Of a stretch of 64,000 nt of DNA, positions 28,153-37,531 are shown piece by piece (the stretch's first letter is position 1; the number at the start of each line of letters is the position of its first letter). The stretch spans positions 186,001 through 250,000 of the forward strand of contig JAGWNF010000002.1 of assembly GCA_028871455.1 (NCBI GenBank). Direction: 5' to 3'. Below the pieces are notes generated by a model. The model saw only the letters and a list, made by a program, of their open reading frames with translations. It was not told where the DNA came from and searched no databases. The DNA comes from Alphaproteobacteria bacterium (GTDB lineage: Bacteria; Pseudomonadota; Alphaproteobacteria; ATCC43930; CGMCC-115725). The position numbers were made by a program, and so were the translations under genes.

Positions 28153-29448
28153 GTGAAAGCAAGTCGGGAACAACTGGTGGTCGTCGGCAACGGCATGGCC
28201 GGCGCGCGCACGGTCGAGGCGCTGGTGAGGCGCGCACCTAGCCGCTACGACATCACCGTATTCGGCGCCGAAGCGCACGCGAGTTACAATCGCGTTCTCC
28301 TCTCCGGAGTTCTGGCGGGCGAGAAGACCGCCGCTGAAATCTTCACCCATTCGCGGGAATGGTACGCGTCACACGGCGTCGCACTCCATACCGGCGACCC
28401 GGTTGTCGCCGTGGACGCCGCCTTGCGCACCGTGACGTCGCAATCGGGTCGGCAGGTGTCCTACGACAAGCTTGTTCTGGCGACGGGTTCGCGACCTTTG
28501 GCGCCATCGATACCGGGCCTCGATCTCGCCGGCGTTTCGGCGTTCCGCGACATCAAGGATGTCGACGCGATGATCGGCGCCGCGGCGCGCTACCGCCGCG
28601 CCGTGGTGATCGGCGGCGGGCTGCTGGGCCTGGAGGCGGCGTGGGGGCTGCGGCGGCGCGGCATGGCCGTCACCGCGGTGCATCTCATGCCGACGCTGAT
28701 GGAGCGGCAGCTCGACGCCACCGCCGGCCAGCTTCTCCAGCATGATCTCGAGCGGCGCGGGATCGCCTTCGTCACCAACGGCGATACCGAGGAAATTTAC
28801 GGCGACGGTCACGTAGAGGGCGTGCGTCTCGCGAACGGACGCGACCTGCCCGCCGATTTCGTCGTTATGGCGGTGGGTATTTGCCCCGAGACCGGCTTGG
28901 CGCGCCAAGCCGGTCTCGACGTCAACCGCGGCATCGTCGTCGATGACGGTCTGCGCAGCAGCGATCCCGCCATCTACGCAGTCGGCGAATGCGCGGAACA
29001 TCGCGGCCTCTGCTTCGGGCTGGTTGCGCCGGTCTGGGACATGGCCGAGACCTGCGCCGCGCGTCTCGCGGGCGATCGTTCCGCATTTTTCGCCACCTCC
29101 GTTCTTTCGGCTCAGCTCAAAATCACTGGCGTCGAGGTTTTTTCCGCCGGCGCGTTGATGGCGGAAGCGGAGAGCGACGACGAAATCACCTATCTCGATG
29201 CCGCCGGCGGCACCTACAGGAAACTCGTACTCCGCGACGACACGGTCGTCGGCGCGGTGCTTTACGGTGACGTCACGGATGGCGCTTGGTATCTGCGGCT
29301 GATACGGCAAGCCGCTGACGTTTCGCAGCTCCGCGCTGAGCTCATCTTCGGCCCGAGCGTTGCGGTGCCATCCGGCGAACCGGTCGGCCACGGCCCCGCA
29401 ATCGACATGGCGCACCATGATGACGGCCTCGCGCTCGTCCGCCATTGA
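28153..29448 (+). CDS. FAD/NAD-dependent reductase, NirB N-terminal type (NasA electron-transfer partner)
   Basis: The 431-residue protein matches only the N-terminal pyridine-nucleotide disulfide-type reductase part of NirB/NasB. It has the FAD site LVVVGNGMAGARTVEAL, SYNRVLLSGVLAGEK, the NAD(P)H site AVVIGGGLLGLEAAWGL, and the second FAD strand IYAVGECAEHRG. Near the C-terminus the NirB-like linker VFSAGALMAE and GAVLYGDVTDG are kept. The [2Fe-2S], siroheme and catalytic domains of NirB are absent, so it cannot reduce nitrite. Encoded 8 bp ahead of nasA, it probably passes NAD(P)H electrons to it. The start is GTG with a strong GGAAGGA site upstream. Confidence 0.87.
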   Translation: MKASREQLVVVGNGMAGARTVEALVRRAPSRYDITVFGAEAHASYNRVLLSGVLAGEKTAAEIFTHSREWYASHGVALHTGDPVVAVDAALRTVTSQSGRQVSYDKLVLATGSRPLAPSIPGLDLAGVSAFRDIKDVDAMIGAAARYRRAVVIGGGLLGLEAAWGLRRRGMAVTAVHLMPTLMERQLDATAGQLLQHDLERRGIAFVTNGDTEEIYGDGHVEGVRLANGRDLPADFVVMAVGICPETGLARQAGLDVNRGIVVDDGLRSSDPAIYAVGECAEHRGLCFGLVAPVWDMAETCAARLAGDRSAFFATSVLSAQLKITGVEVFSAGALMAEAESDDEITYLDAAGGTYRKLVLRDDTVVGAVLYGDVTDGAWYLRLIRQAADVSQLRAELIFGPSVAVPSGEPVGHGPAIDMAHHDDGLALVRH

Positions 29449-29456
29449 GATGAATC

Positions 29457-32171
29457 ATGCCTGACGCGGTCCGGACAACCTGCCCTTATTGCGGCGTCGG
29501 CTGCGGCGTTCTCGCGCGCCGGCGCGACGGCGGTCTGTCCGTCGCGGGCGATCCGGATCATCCCGCCAATCGCGGGCGGCTCTGCGTCAAAGGCGCCGCC
29601 CTCGGCGAGACGGTCGGCCTCGAGGGTCGGCTGCTCGAGCCCCGGATCGGCGGCGTTGCGGCTTCCTGGGATCGGGCCCTCGACGCCGTGGCCGAGGCCT
29701 TTGCCACAACCGTCGCAATGCATGGCCCGGAGGCCGTGGCGTTCTACGTCTCCGGTCAGCTCCTGACAGAGGATTATTACGTCGCCAACAAGCTGATGAA
29801 AGGCTTCATCGGCGGCGCCAACATCGATACCAATTCGCGCCTTTGCATGGCCTCGTCGGTCGCGGGTCACGCGCGCGCGTTCGGCTCCGATACCGTACCC
29901 GGCAATTACGAGGATTTGGAGCAGGCCGATTTGGTCGTTCTGGCCGGGTCGAATGCGGCCTGGTGTCATCCCGTCCTGTTCCAGCGCATTGAGGCTGCGA
30001 AGGCGGCGCGGCCGGACATGCGCGTCGTCGTCCTCGATCCCCGTCGCACCGCCACCGCCGATACTGCGGATCTGCATCTCGCACTGCGGCCGGGCAGCGA
30101 CGCCATCCTCTTCAATCGGTTGTTGGCCTATCTCGAGTCCGGCGGTGCTACCGACCAGGAGTTCATCGCGCGCCATTGCGTCGGCTTCGAAGCGGCCGTC
30201 GAAGCCGCGCGCGGCAGTCCCGAAGCGGCCCGGGCTTGCGCTCTGGCGCCCGGTGACGTTGCGACCTTCTTCGATTGGTTTGCCCGCACGAAGCGGACCG
30301 TCACACTTTATTCGCAAGGCATCAACCAGTCGTCGAGCGGTACCGACAAAGTCAACGCCATCATCAACTGTCATCTGGCCACGGGGCGCATCGGCCGGCC
30401 AGGCATGGGACCGTTCTCCCTGACCGGTCAACCCAATGCCATGGGTGGCCGCGAGGTCGGCGGTCTCGCTAATCAGTTGGCCGCTCACATGGGGTTCGAC
30501 GACGACGCGCGCGACCGGGTCGGCCGCTTCTGGCGCGCGTCGTGGGTGGCGCGCAGTCCGGGGCTGAAAGCGGTTCAGCTGTTTGAGGCAATCGACGCAG
30601 GCCGCATCAAGACGGTCTGGATCATGGCGACCAACCCGGCCTTCAGTCTGCCCGAAACCGGATTGGTGCGGCGCGCGCTCGGCCGCTGCGACTTCGTGGC
30701 GGTATCCGATTGCATGCAACGGACCGATACGGCGCGTTACGCCCACGTGCTGCTGCCGGCGCTCGCCTGGGCCGAAAAGGACGGCACGGTGACGAATTCG
30801 GAGCGCTGCATTTCGCGCCAGCGTGCCGTCCGGCCGCCGCCGGGCGACGCCAAGTCAGACTGGTGGATGATCTGCGAGGTGGCGAAGCGGATGGGCTTCG
30901 ACGCCGCCTTCGACTATGACGGCCCCGCGGCCATATTCCGCGAGCATGCGCGCCTTTCGGCCTTCGAGAATAATGGCCGGAGAGATTTCGATATCGGCGG
31001 ACTGGCCGAGGCCGATTACGAGACCCTGACGCCTGTACAGTGGCCGGTACGGCGGCCGGGTGCGTCAACCGCACGACTCTTCGCCGATCGACGCTTTTTC
31101 CACGCCGACGGCCGAGCGCGGTTCGTGGCCGTGACACCCCGGACGCCGGCGAGCAGCGTCTCGCGCGACTGGCCTCTCATCCTCAACACCGGACGCGCCC
31201 GCGACCATTGGCATAGCTTGAGCCGTTCCGGTGCGTCGCCACGGCTGTGGCAGCACGAGCCGGAGCCCTGGCTCAGCATCCACCCCGAGGATGCGGTGGA
31301 CTTCGGTCTCCGCGACGGTGGCTTTGCGCGCGTCGAAAGTCCCTGCGGCGACGCCGTCATGCGCGTCCGAATCGACCTTCGACAGCGGCGCGGCGAGATC
31401 TTCGCGCCGATGCATTGGAGCGATCAGTTTGCGTTCCGGGCCAATGTCGGCCGCTTGATCGCGAGCCACACCGATCCGGTCTCGGGCCAGCCGGAGCTGA
31501 AGTGCGCCCCCGTGCGCTTGCGTCCGGCGGCGGTTGCTTGGGAGGCGACACTCCTGGCGCGCGACTCCGTCGCGAGTTGGGACGACGACGTGATCTGGTC
31601 GCGTGTCGTCGGTGTCCATCATGTCGCTTACCGCCTCGCCGGCACGCGTGACATCGAAGACTGGGGCGGTTGGGCACGTGCACGGCTCTCTCGTGGCAAA
31701 TCGACAGATGCAGAGGGCGGTGCCGCCGACTGGATCGAGTTTCAGGATCGCCGCCGCGGCGCCTATCGTGCCGCCATCCTGCGCCGCGACCGGCTCGATG
31801 CGGTGCTGTTCGTCGGCAAGGCCGGCGAGCGGCCGGCCATGGACTGGCTGGCCGGGCTCTTCGCCAAGCCGAACATCGATGGCCACGACCGCCGGTCGCT
31901 GCTGGCCAGCGCCCCGCTGGCCAAGGCGCCGGCCGGGCCGATCATTTGCACCTGTCACCAGGTTGGACGTCCCGCGATTCTCGAAGCGATCGCTTCCGAA
32001 GGCGCTTCGAGCGTCGAGGCCATCGGCCGTGTCCTGGGCGCAGGCACGAATTGCGGCTCATGCATCCCGGAGTTGCGTGAACTGCTGCGGACCGCGCTGC
32101 CGGCCGCGCGATCTTCGCCATTATCCGTCAATCACCGCAACAAGCTGGTTTCCGAGGAGGGGATTCGATGA
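29457..32171 (+). CDS. nasA: Assimilatory nitrate reductase catalytic subunit
   Basis: NasA reduces nitrate to nitrite in the cytoplasm with a Mo-bis-MGD cofactor. The 904-residue protein starts with a [4Fe-4S] motif (Cys9, Cys12, Cys16, Cys43). It continues through molybdopterin oxidoreductase domains, including NSRLCMASSVAGHARAFGSD, SQGINQSSSGTDKVNA and FSLTGQPNAMGGREVGGL. A C-terminal BFD-like [2Fe-2S] module has ICTCHQVG and GTNCGSCIPEL. No Tat signal is present, consistent with an assimilatory enzyme. It overlaps narK by 4 bases. Confidence 0.96.
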   Translation: MPDAVRTTCPYCGVGCGVLARRRDGGLSVAGDPDHPANRGRLCVKGAALGETVGLEGRLLEPRIGGVAASWDRALDAVAEAFATTVAMHGPEAVAFYVSGQLLTEDYYVANKLMKGFIGGANIDTNSRLCMASSVAGHARAFGSDTVPGNYEDLEQADLVVLAGSNAAWCHPVLFQRIEAAKAARPDMRVVVLDPRRTATADTADLHLALRPGSDAILFNRLLAYLESGGATDQEFIARHCVGFEAAVEAARGSPEAARACALAPGDVATFFDWFARTKRTVTLYSQGINQSSSGTDKVNAIINCHLATGRIGRPGMGPFSLTGQPNAMGGREVGGLANQLAAHMGFDDDARDRVGRFWRASWVARSPGLKAVQLFEAIDAGRIKTVWIMATNPAFSLPETGLVRRALGRCDFVAVSDCMQRTDTARYAHVLLPALAWAEKDGTVTNSERCISRQRAVRPPPGDAKSDWWMICEVAKRMGFDAAFDYDGPAAIFREHARLSAFENNGRRDFDIGGLAEADYETLTPVQWPVRRPGASTARLFADRRFFHADGRARFVAVTPRTPASSVSRDWPLILNTGRARDHWHSLSRSGASPRLWQHEPEPWLSIHPEDAVDFGLRDGGFARVESPCGDAVMRVRIDLRQRRGEIFAPMHWSDQFAFRANVGRLIASHTDPVSGQPELKCAPVRLRPAAVAWEATLLARDSVASWDDDVIWSRVVGVHHVAYRLAGTRDIEDWGGWARARLSRGKSTDAEGGAADWIEFQDRRRGAYRAAILRRDRLDAVLFVGKAGERPAMDWLAGLFAKPNIDGHDRRSLLASAPLAKAPAGPIICTCHQVGRPAILEAIASEGASSVEAIGRVLGAGTNCGSCIPELRELLRTALPAARSSPLSVNHRNKLVSEEGIR

Positions 32172-33466
32172 ATTCGAACAAGGTCGAACAGCTCGTCATC
32201 GCGACGGTGGGCTTCTTCTGGTGCTTTCTCATGTGGTTCTCGACCGCCGCGTTCAGTCCGAGCATCGCCGCCAATTACCATCTGGACATCAAGGAGCTCG
32301 GCCTGCTGGCGAGCTCCGCGATCTGGATGGCGCCGATCGGCCGCATCGTCGCCGGCTGGGCGTCCGATCGCTTCGGCGCGCCGCGCACATTCGCGGCGAT
32401 CCTCGCGGGCTGCGGTCTGGTGTCGATCGCTTCCGGCTTCACCTCGAACTACGATCTGCTGTTCGCCGAACGCGTGGTTGTCGCCATTGCTGGCGTGTCC
32501 TTCGTGGTCGGCATTCAGCACGTTGCCCAGTGGTTCGACTCCCACGAGATCGGCACCGCCGAGGGACTCTACGCGGGAACCGGTAATGTCGGCGCTGGCG
32601 TCGGCGCGTTGCTGCTGCCGCGCATCTTCGGTACCAACTATCAGGGCGCATTTGTCTGGCTCGGCGCCATCGCGCTGGGCATCGGCCTCTGGTACCTGGT
32701 CCGCGGCAGCGCGGCCAAAAACGCGGAGCGACGCCATGCTGCACGAGTCGGCAGCGACATGCGCGGAACGATTTTCGTCTGGAGCCGGTATATCGCTATC
32801 GCGCTGATGCTCGCCTATGCGATGTCCTTCGGCCTCGAAATCGCGATGAATGCCTGGCTGCCGGGCTATTTCGCACGCGGCTTCCACGGCGCGATCCTGG
32901 CCCTCGGATTCACGAGCGTTGCCGGCGTGCAGATCGCCGCTGGCACATTCGCGGCCGTGCAGTCGTTCACCGCCTCGCTCTTCCGGCCGTTCGCGGGCTT
33001 CATGTCCGATCTGTTTCAGCGCCGTGGTTGGACACCGCTCCCGTTCATCGCCAAGAGCCTGCCCTATGCGCCGCGCCTGCATTGGCTGGGCATCGCGCTG
33101 ATTTTGATTACGTTAGCGATGGCCGCCCTCACGGCGGCGGGGCTGTCAGGCTCCTTGCACCTGTCGGTCGCGGTGCTGGTGGCCTTCGGCATCTTCGTCT
33201 CGTTCGGGACCGGCGGCACGTTCGCCCTCGTGCCGCTGCTGTTTCCCGACCGGCCGGGCGTCGCGGCAGGTTTCATCGGCGGAATTTCGACCGCCGGCGG
33301 CATCGTCTATCCGCTGATCTTCGCTGGCAGCGCGAACATCCATATGGGTTATCTCTACGCCGCCCTCTACATGTTCGTGCCGTTCCTGCTGTTTTACTTC
33401 TGGGCCGCGCGCTACGAGCGGCATCCGGAGGAGCACGGCCTGTTCGAAGCCGTGCCGGCGGAGTAA
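32168..33466 (+). CDS. narK: Nitrate/nitrite major facilitator transporter
   Basis: The 432-residue MFS protein has about 12 membrane segments and NarK/NasA-type signatures. The N-terminal WCFLMWFSTAAFSPSIAANY and IGRIVAGWASDRFGAPRT (MFS loop 2-3) are present. FVVGIQHVAQWF and EGLYAGTGNVGAGVGALLLP match the first nitrate-signature region, and FVSFGTGGTFALVPLLFPDR with GFIGGISTAGGIVYPLIF the second. It starts within the nasA stop (ATGA), so uptake and reduction are coupled. It imports nitrate and may export nitrite. Confidence 0.93.
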   Translation: MNSNKVEQLVIATVGFFWCFLMWFSTAAFSPSIAANYHLDIKELGLLASSAIWMAPIGRIVAGWASDRFGAPRTFAAILAGCGLVSIASGFTSNYDLLFAERVVVAIAGVSFVVGIQHVAQWFDSHEIGTAEGLYAGTGNVGAGVGALLLPRIFGTNYQGAFVWLGAIALGIGLWYLVRGSAAKNAERRHAARVGSDMRGTIFVWSRYIAIALMLAYAMSFGLEIAMNAWLPGYFARGFHGAILALGFTSVAGVQIAAGTFAAVQSFTASLFRPFAGFMSDLFQRRGWTPLPFIAKSLPYAPRLHWLGIALILITLAMAALTAAGLSGSLHLSVAVLVAFGIFVSFGTGGTFALVPLLFPDRPGVAAGFIGGISTAGGIVYPLIFAGSANIHMGYLYAALYMFVPFLLFYFWAARYERHPEEHGLFEAVPAE

Positions 33467-33514
33467 GTCGGCGCGACCGGTCGAACCGATCAATCACGAA
33501 TCGCGAGGTGTGAC

Positions 33515-33676
33515 ATGAGCATGAATCTCGACAGTGAAACTCCAGTGACCTACGGCTCCTGGTACAAGTACGGCGTCGCATTTCTGTCGGTGGAGATGTT
33601 GATCGCCATCGCCGTAAGCGCGTATTCGCTCTACATGACGTTTCACGGCCTGGGCGGCTTCCCCGGCAAGCACTGA
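33515..33676 (+). CDS. Small single-span membrane protein of the nitrate operon
   Basis: This 53-residue ORF reads MSMNLDSETPVTYGSWYKYG, then a hydrophobic stretch VAFLSVEMLIAIAVSAYSLY, and ends HGLGGFPGKH. A GAGG-type ribosome site precedes the ATG. It begins 48 bp after narK on the same strand and a strong hairpin follows it, so it is probably the last gene of the operon. No family is recognised. It could be an accessory subunit or regulator of NarK; this is inference. Confidence 0.6.
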   Translation: MSMNLDSETPVTYGSWYKYGVAFLSVEMLIAIAVSAYSLYMTFHGLGGFPGKH

Positions 33677-33682
33677 CGCGCC

Positions 33683-33715
33683 CACGAGCGCCGAGCGTTC
33701 GGCTCGGCGCTCGTG
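33683..33715 (+). terminator. Hairpin terminator after the nitrate operon
   Basis: A perfect 14-bp stem (CACGAGCGCCGAGC / GCTCGGCGCTCGTG) with a 5-base loop (GTTCG) begins 6 bp after the stop of the small membrane protein. No T-run follows, as is common in high-GC genomes. It most likely ends the nirC-to-small-protein transcript and could also act as a 3' stabiliser. Confidence 0.7.
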
Positions 33716-33800
33716 GCCGCCCGGCGCCGATTTCCGGCGGTTCCGGGAGACTTTATGCGTCGACAAAGCGGCGCGGGTGGGCCATATAACGGCCATACCC

Positions 33801-34496
33801 ATGAGCCTCGCCGATTCGCCGCTGCAAACCCGGTCGTTCGACCGCATCGATACGTGGGTCTTTGATCTCGACAACACGCTCTATCCATCGTCCTGCCGCC
33901 TTTATGTCGAGGTCGAGCAGCGCATGGCGCGCTACATCATGGACGAGCTAAAGCTCGACCTCGAAGAGGCGCACGCCTTGCGCCGGCGCTATTTTCAGGA
34001 GCACGGCACGACTCTGCGCGGTCTGATGAACGAATACGGCATCGAACCGGGGCAGTTTCTCGATTACGTGCATGAGATCGACGTGTCGGCGGTTCAGCCA
34101 GCGCCGGAATTGGATCGAGCGCTCACCGCCCTGCCGGGCCGCAAGCTCGTCTTCACCAACGGTACGCGGCGCCACGCCGAGCGCGTTCTGGAGCGTCTCG
34201 CTCTTGTTGCGCATTTCGACGCGATCCACGACATCGTCGCCATCGACTATCAGCCGAAGCCGCATCCGGCCGGCTATCGCGCCCTGATCGACGCCTACGC
34301 GATCGTGCCGACGCGCGCCGCCATGGTCGAGGACATGGCGCGCAACCTGCCGCCGGCTGCGGCACTCGGCATGACGACAGTCTGGCTCCGCAACGGCCCG
34401 CATGCGGAGCTAGACAAGGCGCATGCGTCGTCGATCCACCACACCATCGACGATCTGACGGGTTTTCTCACAGCGTTCACGCCGGCAGCGGAATGA
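33801..34496 (+). CDS. HAD-family pyrimidine 5'-nucleotidase
   Basis: The 231-residue protein is a HAD subfamily IA phosphatase of the pyrimidine 5'-nucleotidase group. Motif I is WVFDLDNTLYPSSCRLY, motif II is KLVFTNGTRRHAERVL, motif III contains DYQPKPHPAGYR, and motif IV is AAMVEDMARNLPPA. It probably dephosphorylates UMP/CMP-like nucleotides, though the true substrate is not clear. ATG at 33801 (MSLADSP) is chosen over an upstream in-frame ATG because homology starts shortly after. The 3' end overlaps the convergent pirin gene by 20 bp. Confidence 0.88.
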   Translation: MSLADSPLQTRSFDRIDTWVFDLDNTLYPSSCRLYVEVEQRMARYIMDELKLDLEEAHALRRRYFQEHGTTLRGLMNEYGIEPGQFLDYVHEIDVSAVQPAPELDRALTALPGRKLVFTNGTRRHAERVLERLALVAHFDAIHDIVAIDYQPKPHPAGYRALIDAYAIVPTRAAMVEDMARNLPPAAALGMTTVWLRNGPHAELDKAHASSIHHTIDDLTGFLTAFTPAAE

Positions 34497-35394
34497 ATTC
34501 CTCGCTGTCACCGGGAACCTTGGGAAAGCGACCCGCCTTCCAGTCGCGCTTGGCCTGCTCGATCCGATCGGGCGAGCTGGAAACCAGGTTCCACCAGATG
34601 TGGCGTTCGCCGTCGAGCGGTTCGCCTCCGAGCAGCAGGAGTCGAGCCGGCTCGACCGCCTTGATGGCCGCGCGCGCCTTGCGGCCGAAGACCAGCATCT
34701 GCGGCGGCGCATGGCGCGCGCCGGCGCATTCGACCGCGCCCTCGAGCAGATAAGCCGCGCGTTCGGCGTAATCGGCCGGCGGGATCAGGATCGCACCCGC
34801 CCGCAGCGTGACGTCGGCGTAAAACAGCGGCGACTGCGTCGTGACCGGCGAGGTTTGACCGAACATCGTCCCGGCGATGAGTCGGGCGGAAACGCCGTCG
34901 CCATCGACGAGCGGCAGCGAGGCCGCCGGATAATGCTCGAAAGCCGGAGCGATCTCCTCGCGCGTCTTCGGCAGCGCCACCCAGCTCTGGATGCCGTAGA
35001 TCGGCGACGCGTGCCCGCGTGTTTCGGGCGGCGTGCGCTCGGAATGGACGATGCCGCGTCCAGCCGTCATCCAGTTGACGGCGCCCGGCCGGATGAGTTG
35101 CGTCGTGCCCAGACTGTCGCGATGCATGATCTCGCCAGCGAACAGATAGGTGACGGTGGCGAGGCCGATATGCGGATGCGGCCGGACGTCGAGTCCGGTG
35201 CCCGGCCGGAACATGGTCGGTCCGAAATGATCGAAGAAGATGAACGGTCCGACCATGTGCCGCTTGGCGAAGGGCAGCACGCGCCGCACCTCGAAGCCAT
35301 CGCCGAGATCGTGCGTGCGCGGCTCGATCACGAGATCGATCGCCGCCGTCCGATCGTCGGTAGCGGATGGCTCGGGCGCGGGTTGCCAGCTCAT
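34477..35394 (-). CDS. Pirin family protein
   Basis: The 305-residue bicupin has pirin signatures: VRRVLPFAKRHMVGPFIFFD, the metal-binding RPHPHIGLATVTYLFAGEI with paired His, IMHRDSLGTTQLIRPGAVNW and TAGRGIVHSERTP. Known pirins include quercetin dioxygenases and redox-active iron proteins; which applies here is not shown. ATG at 35394 (MSWQPAPEP) is chosen because the open frame extends far upstream without similarity. It is divergent from dapD by 81 bp. Confidence 0.9.
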   Translation of the reverse strand: MSWQPAPEPSATDDRTAAIDLVIEPRTHDLGDGFEVRRVLPFAKRHMVGPFIFFDHFGPTMFRPGTGLDVRPHPHIGLATVTYLFAGEIMHRDSLGTTQLIRPGAVNWMTAGRGIVHSERTPPETRGHASPIYGIQSWVALPKTREEIAPAFEHYPAASLPLVDGDGVSARLIAGTMFGQTSPVTTQSPLFYADVTLRAGAILIPPADYAERAAYLLEGAVECAGARHAPPQMLVFGRKARAAIKAVEPARLLLLGGEPLDGERHIWWNLVSSSPDRIEQAKRDWKAGRFPKVPGDSEEFIPLPA

Positions 35395-35475
35395 GAAGAC
35401 ATGTCTCCGGCGGCACTCTAGCGCCGCCTGGCGATGGTTGACAGGGCATGGCGCGCGCCGCATTTTGCGCGCGCC

Positions 35476-36306
35476 ATGGATCTGACGCCCCTGCAGGCCG
35501 CCATCGAAACCGCGTGGGACGCGCGCGATCGCCTCGACGCCAAGGCGCGGCCGGCCGCGCGCAAGGCGGTCGCCAGAGCGCTCAACCTGCTCGATACCGG
35601 CACCTTGCGTGTGGCCGTCAAGCGCGACGGACGGTGGCAGGTCGAGCAATGGCTCAAGAAGGCGGTGCTATTGTCGTTCCGCTTGACCGACATGCAGCCA
35701 ATCGCCGGCGGACCCGGCGGCGCCAAATGGTGGGACAAGGTGCCGTCGAAATTCGCTGGCTGGAGCGCCGCCAAATTCAAGAAAGCCGGGTTCCGTGCAG
35801 TGCCCGGGGCCGTGGTGCGCCATTCGGCTTATATCGCGCCGGGCGTCGTGCTGATGCCGAGCTTCGTCAATGTCGGCGCCTATGTCGGCGAGGACACCAT
35901 GATCGACACTTGGTCGACGGTCGGATCCTGCGCCCAGATCGGCCGCAACTGTCACATCTCCGGTGGCGTCGGCATCGGCGGCGTACTCGAGCCGGTACAG
36001 GCGCAGCCGGTCATCGTCGAGGACAATTGTTTCATCGGTGCGCGCAGCGAAGTCGCCGAAGGCGCCATCGTCGAAGAAGGCGCCGTGCTGGCGATGGGCT
36101 GCTTCATCGGCGCCTCGACCAAGGTGGTGGATCGCGCCACCGGCGAGACCTTCCGCGGGCGCGTGCCGGCCTGTTCGGTGGTGGTGCCGGGCAGCCTGCC
36201 GGCGCGCACGCCGGGCGGGCCGAACCTCGCCTGCTGCGTCATCGTCAAGCGGGTCGACGAGCGCACGCGTGCGCGCACTTCGATCAACGAATTGCTGCGC
36301 GACTGA
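35476..36306 (+). CDS. dapD: Tetrahydrodipicolinate N-succinyltransferase
   Basis: DapD succinylates tetrahydrodipicolinate in the succinylase branch of diaminopimelate/lysine synthesis. The 276-residue protein has an N-terminal helical domain, then a left-handed beta helix of hexapeptide repeats, including [25 protein letters not shown]-like [13 protein letters not shown], and [16 protein letters not shown] at 35476 ([18 protein letters not shown]) fits the family. Its last base is the first base of the dapE start codon, so the pair is coupled. Confidence 0.95.
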   Translation: MDLTPLQAAIETAWDARDRLDAKARPAARKAVARALNLLDTGTLRVAVKRDGRWQVEQWLKKAVLLSFRLTDMQPIAGGPGGAKWWDKVPSKFAGWSAAKFKKAGFRAVPGAVVRHSAYIAPGVVLMPSFVNVGAYVGEDTMIDTWSTVGSCAQIGRNCHISGGVGIGGVLEPVQAQPVIVEDNCFIGARSEVAEGAIVEEGAVLAMGCFIGASTKVVDRATGETFRGRVPACSVVVPGSLPARTPGGPNLACCVIVKRVDERTRARTSINELLRD

Positions 36307-37472
36307 TGGCCGCGACCGCCGCCACTATCGATCCGACGGCGCTCACCAGCGAGCTGGTGCGGTTTCCGAGCGTGACGCCCAAGGACGAAGGCGCGATCGC
36401 GCATCTCGCGCGCGTGCTCGAGCGCGTCGGCTTCGCCTGCGAGGTTCTGGAATTCGCCGAGCCCGGCACCGAGAGGGTACTGAACCTCTATGCCCGTCTC
36501 GGCAAATCTGGCCGCAACCTGTGTTTTGCCGGCCATACCGACGTCGTGCCGGCCGGCAATCTTGCCAACTGGTCGGTCGATCCTTTCGCCGGCAGCGTCA
36601 AGGACGGTGTGCTGGTCGGCCGCGGCGCCGCCGACATGAAAAGCGCGATCGCCTGTTTTGTCGCCGCCGCCGAGCGCTTCGTCGCCGTGCGCGGCGGCGA
36701 TTTCGGCGGCTCGATCAGCTTGCTCATCACCGGCGACGAGGAGGCGGTAGCGATCAACGGCACGCGCAAGGTGCTGGAGACGCTCGCGCGGCGCGGTGAG
36801 AAACTCGACGCCTGCATCGTCGGCGAGCCAACCAGCCGCAAGACGCTCGGCGACATGATCAAGATCGGGCGGCGCGGCAGCCTCAACGGCACTCTCACCG
36901 CCTTCGGCGTGCAGGGTCACACCGCCTATCCGCATTTCGCCGACAACGCGGCACATCGCCTGATCCGCATGCTCGACACGCTGACGCGCGAGCCGATCGA
37001 CGACGGCAGCGCGAAGTTCGAGCCGTCGAATTTGCAGGTGGCGACGATCGATGTCGGCAATCCGGCCGCCAACATCATTCCGGATCGCGCTCAGGCGGTG
37101 TTCAACATCCGCTTCAACGACCGCTGGACCGGCAAGGCGATGGAGTCCTGGGTGCGCGAGCGGTTGAACCGTATCGGCGGCAAGTACGAGCTGGCGATCC
37201 AGGTCAGCGGCGAGTCCTTCCTGGTGCCGCCGGGCGAGGTCAGCGAGAAGCTCACCCGGGCGATCGAAGGCGTCACCGGCCGGCGGCCGGAACTGTCGAC
37301 CGGCGGCGGCACGTCGGACGCGCGCTTCATCCAGCGCTATTGCCCGGTCGCGGAGTTCGGTCTGGTCGGCGAGACCGCCCACAAGGTCAACGAGCGCGCA
37401 GCCGTAAGCGATATCGAGGCGCTGACCCGGATCTACCTGGCGTTTATCGAGCTCTATTTCGCCGGGCGGTGA
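36306..37472 (+). CDS. dapE: Succinyl-diaminopimelate desuccinylase
   Basis: DapE removes succinate from N-succinyl-LL-diaminopimelate; it is a di-zinc M20 peptidase-fold enzyme. The 388-residue protein has the zinc-ligand motifs FAGHTDVVPAG, GRGAADMKSAIA and ITGDEEAVAINGT, and the dimerisation part with FGVQGHTAYPHFADNA. The C-terminal GLVGETAHKVNERAAVSD supplies another metal His. The ATG overlaps the dapD stop (TGATG), giving translational coupling. The downstream AT-rich stretch precedes a hypothetical envelope protein. Confidence 0.96.
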   Translation: MAATAATIDPTALTSELVRFPSVTPKDEGAIAHLARVLERVGFACEVLEFAEPGTERVLNLYARLGKSGRNLCFAGHTDVVPAGNLANWSVDPFAGSVKDGVLVGRGAADMKSAIACFVAAAERFVAVRGGDFGGSISLLITGDEEAVAINGTRKVLETLARRGEKLDACIVGEPTSRKTLGDMIKIGRRGSLNGTLTAFGVQGHTAYPHFADNAAHRLIRMLDTLTREPIDDGSAKFEPSNLQVATIDVGNPAANIIPDRAQAVFNIRFNDRWTGKAMESWVRERLNRIGGKYELAIQVSGESFLVPPGEVSEKLTRAIEGVTGRRPELSTGGGTSDARFIQRYCPVAEFGLVGETAHKVNERAAVSDIEALTRIYLAFIELYFAGR

Positions 37473-37531
37473 GATTTTTAGGCGAAATCGATTTAACTCG
37501 CTTTTAACCACTTACCATTAATTTTTCCAGT

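Noticed and set aside
29262-30746. 494-codon open frame on the minus strand
   Set aside because: Antisense to the FAD reductase and nasA, no recognisable protein family.
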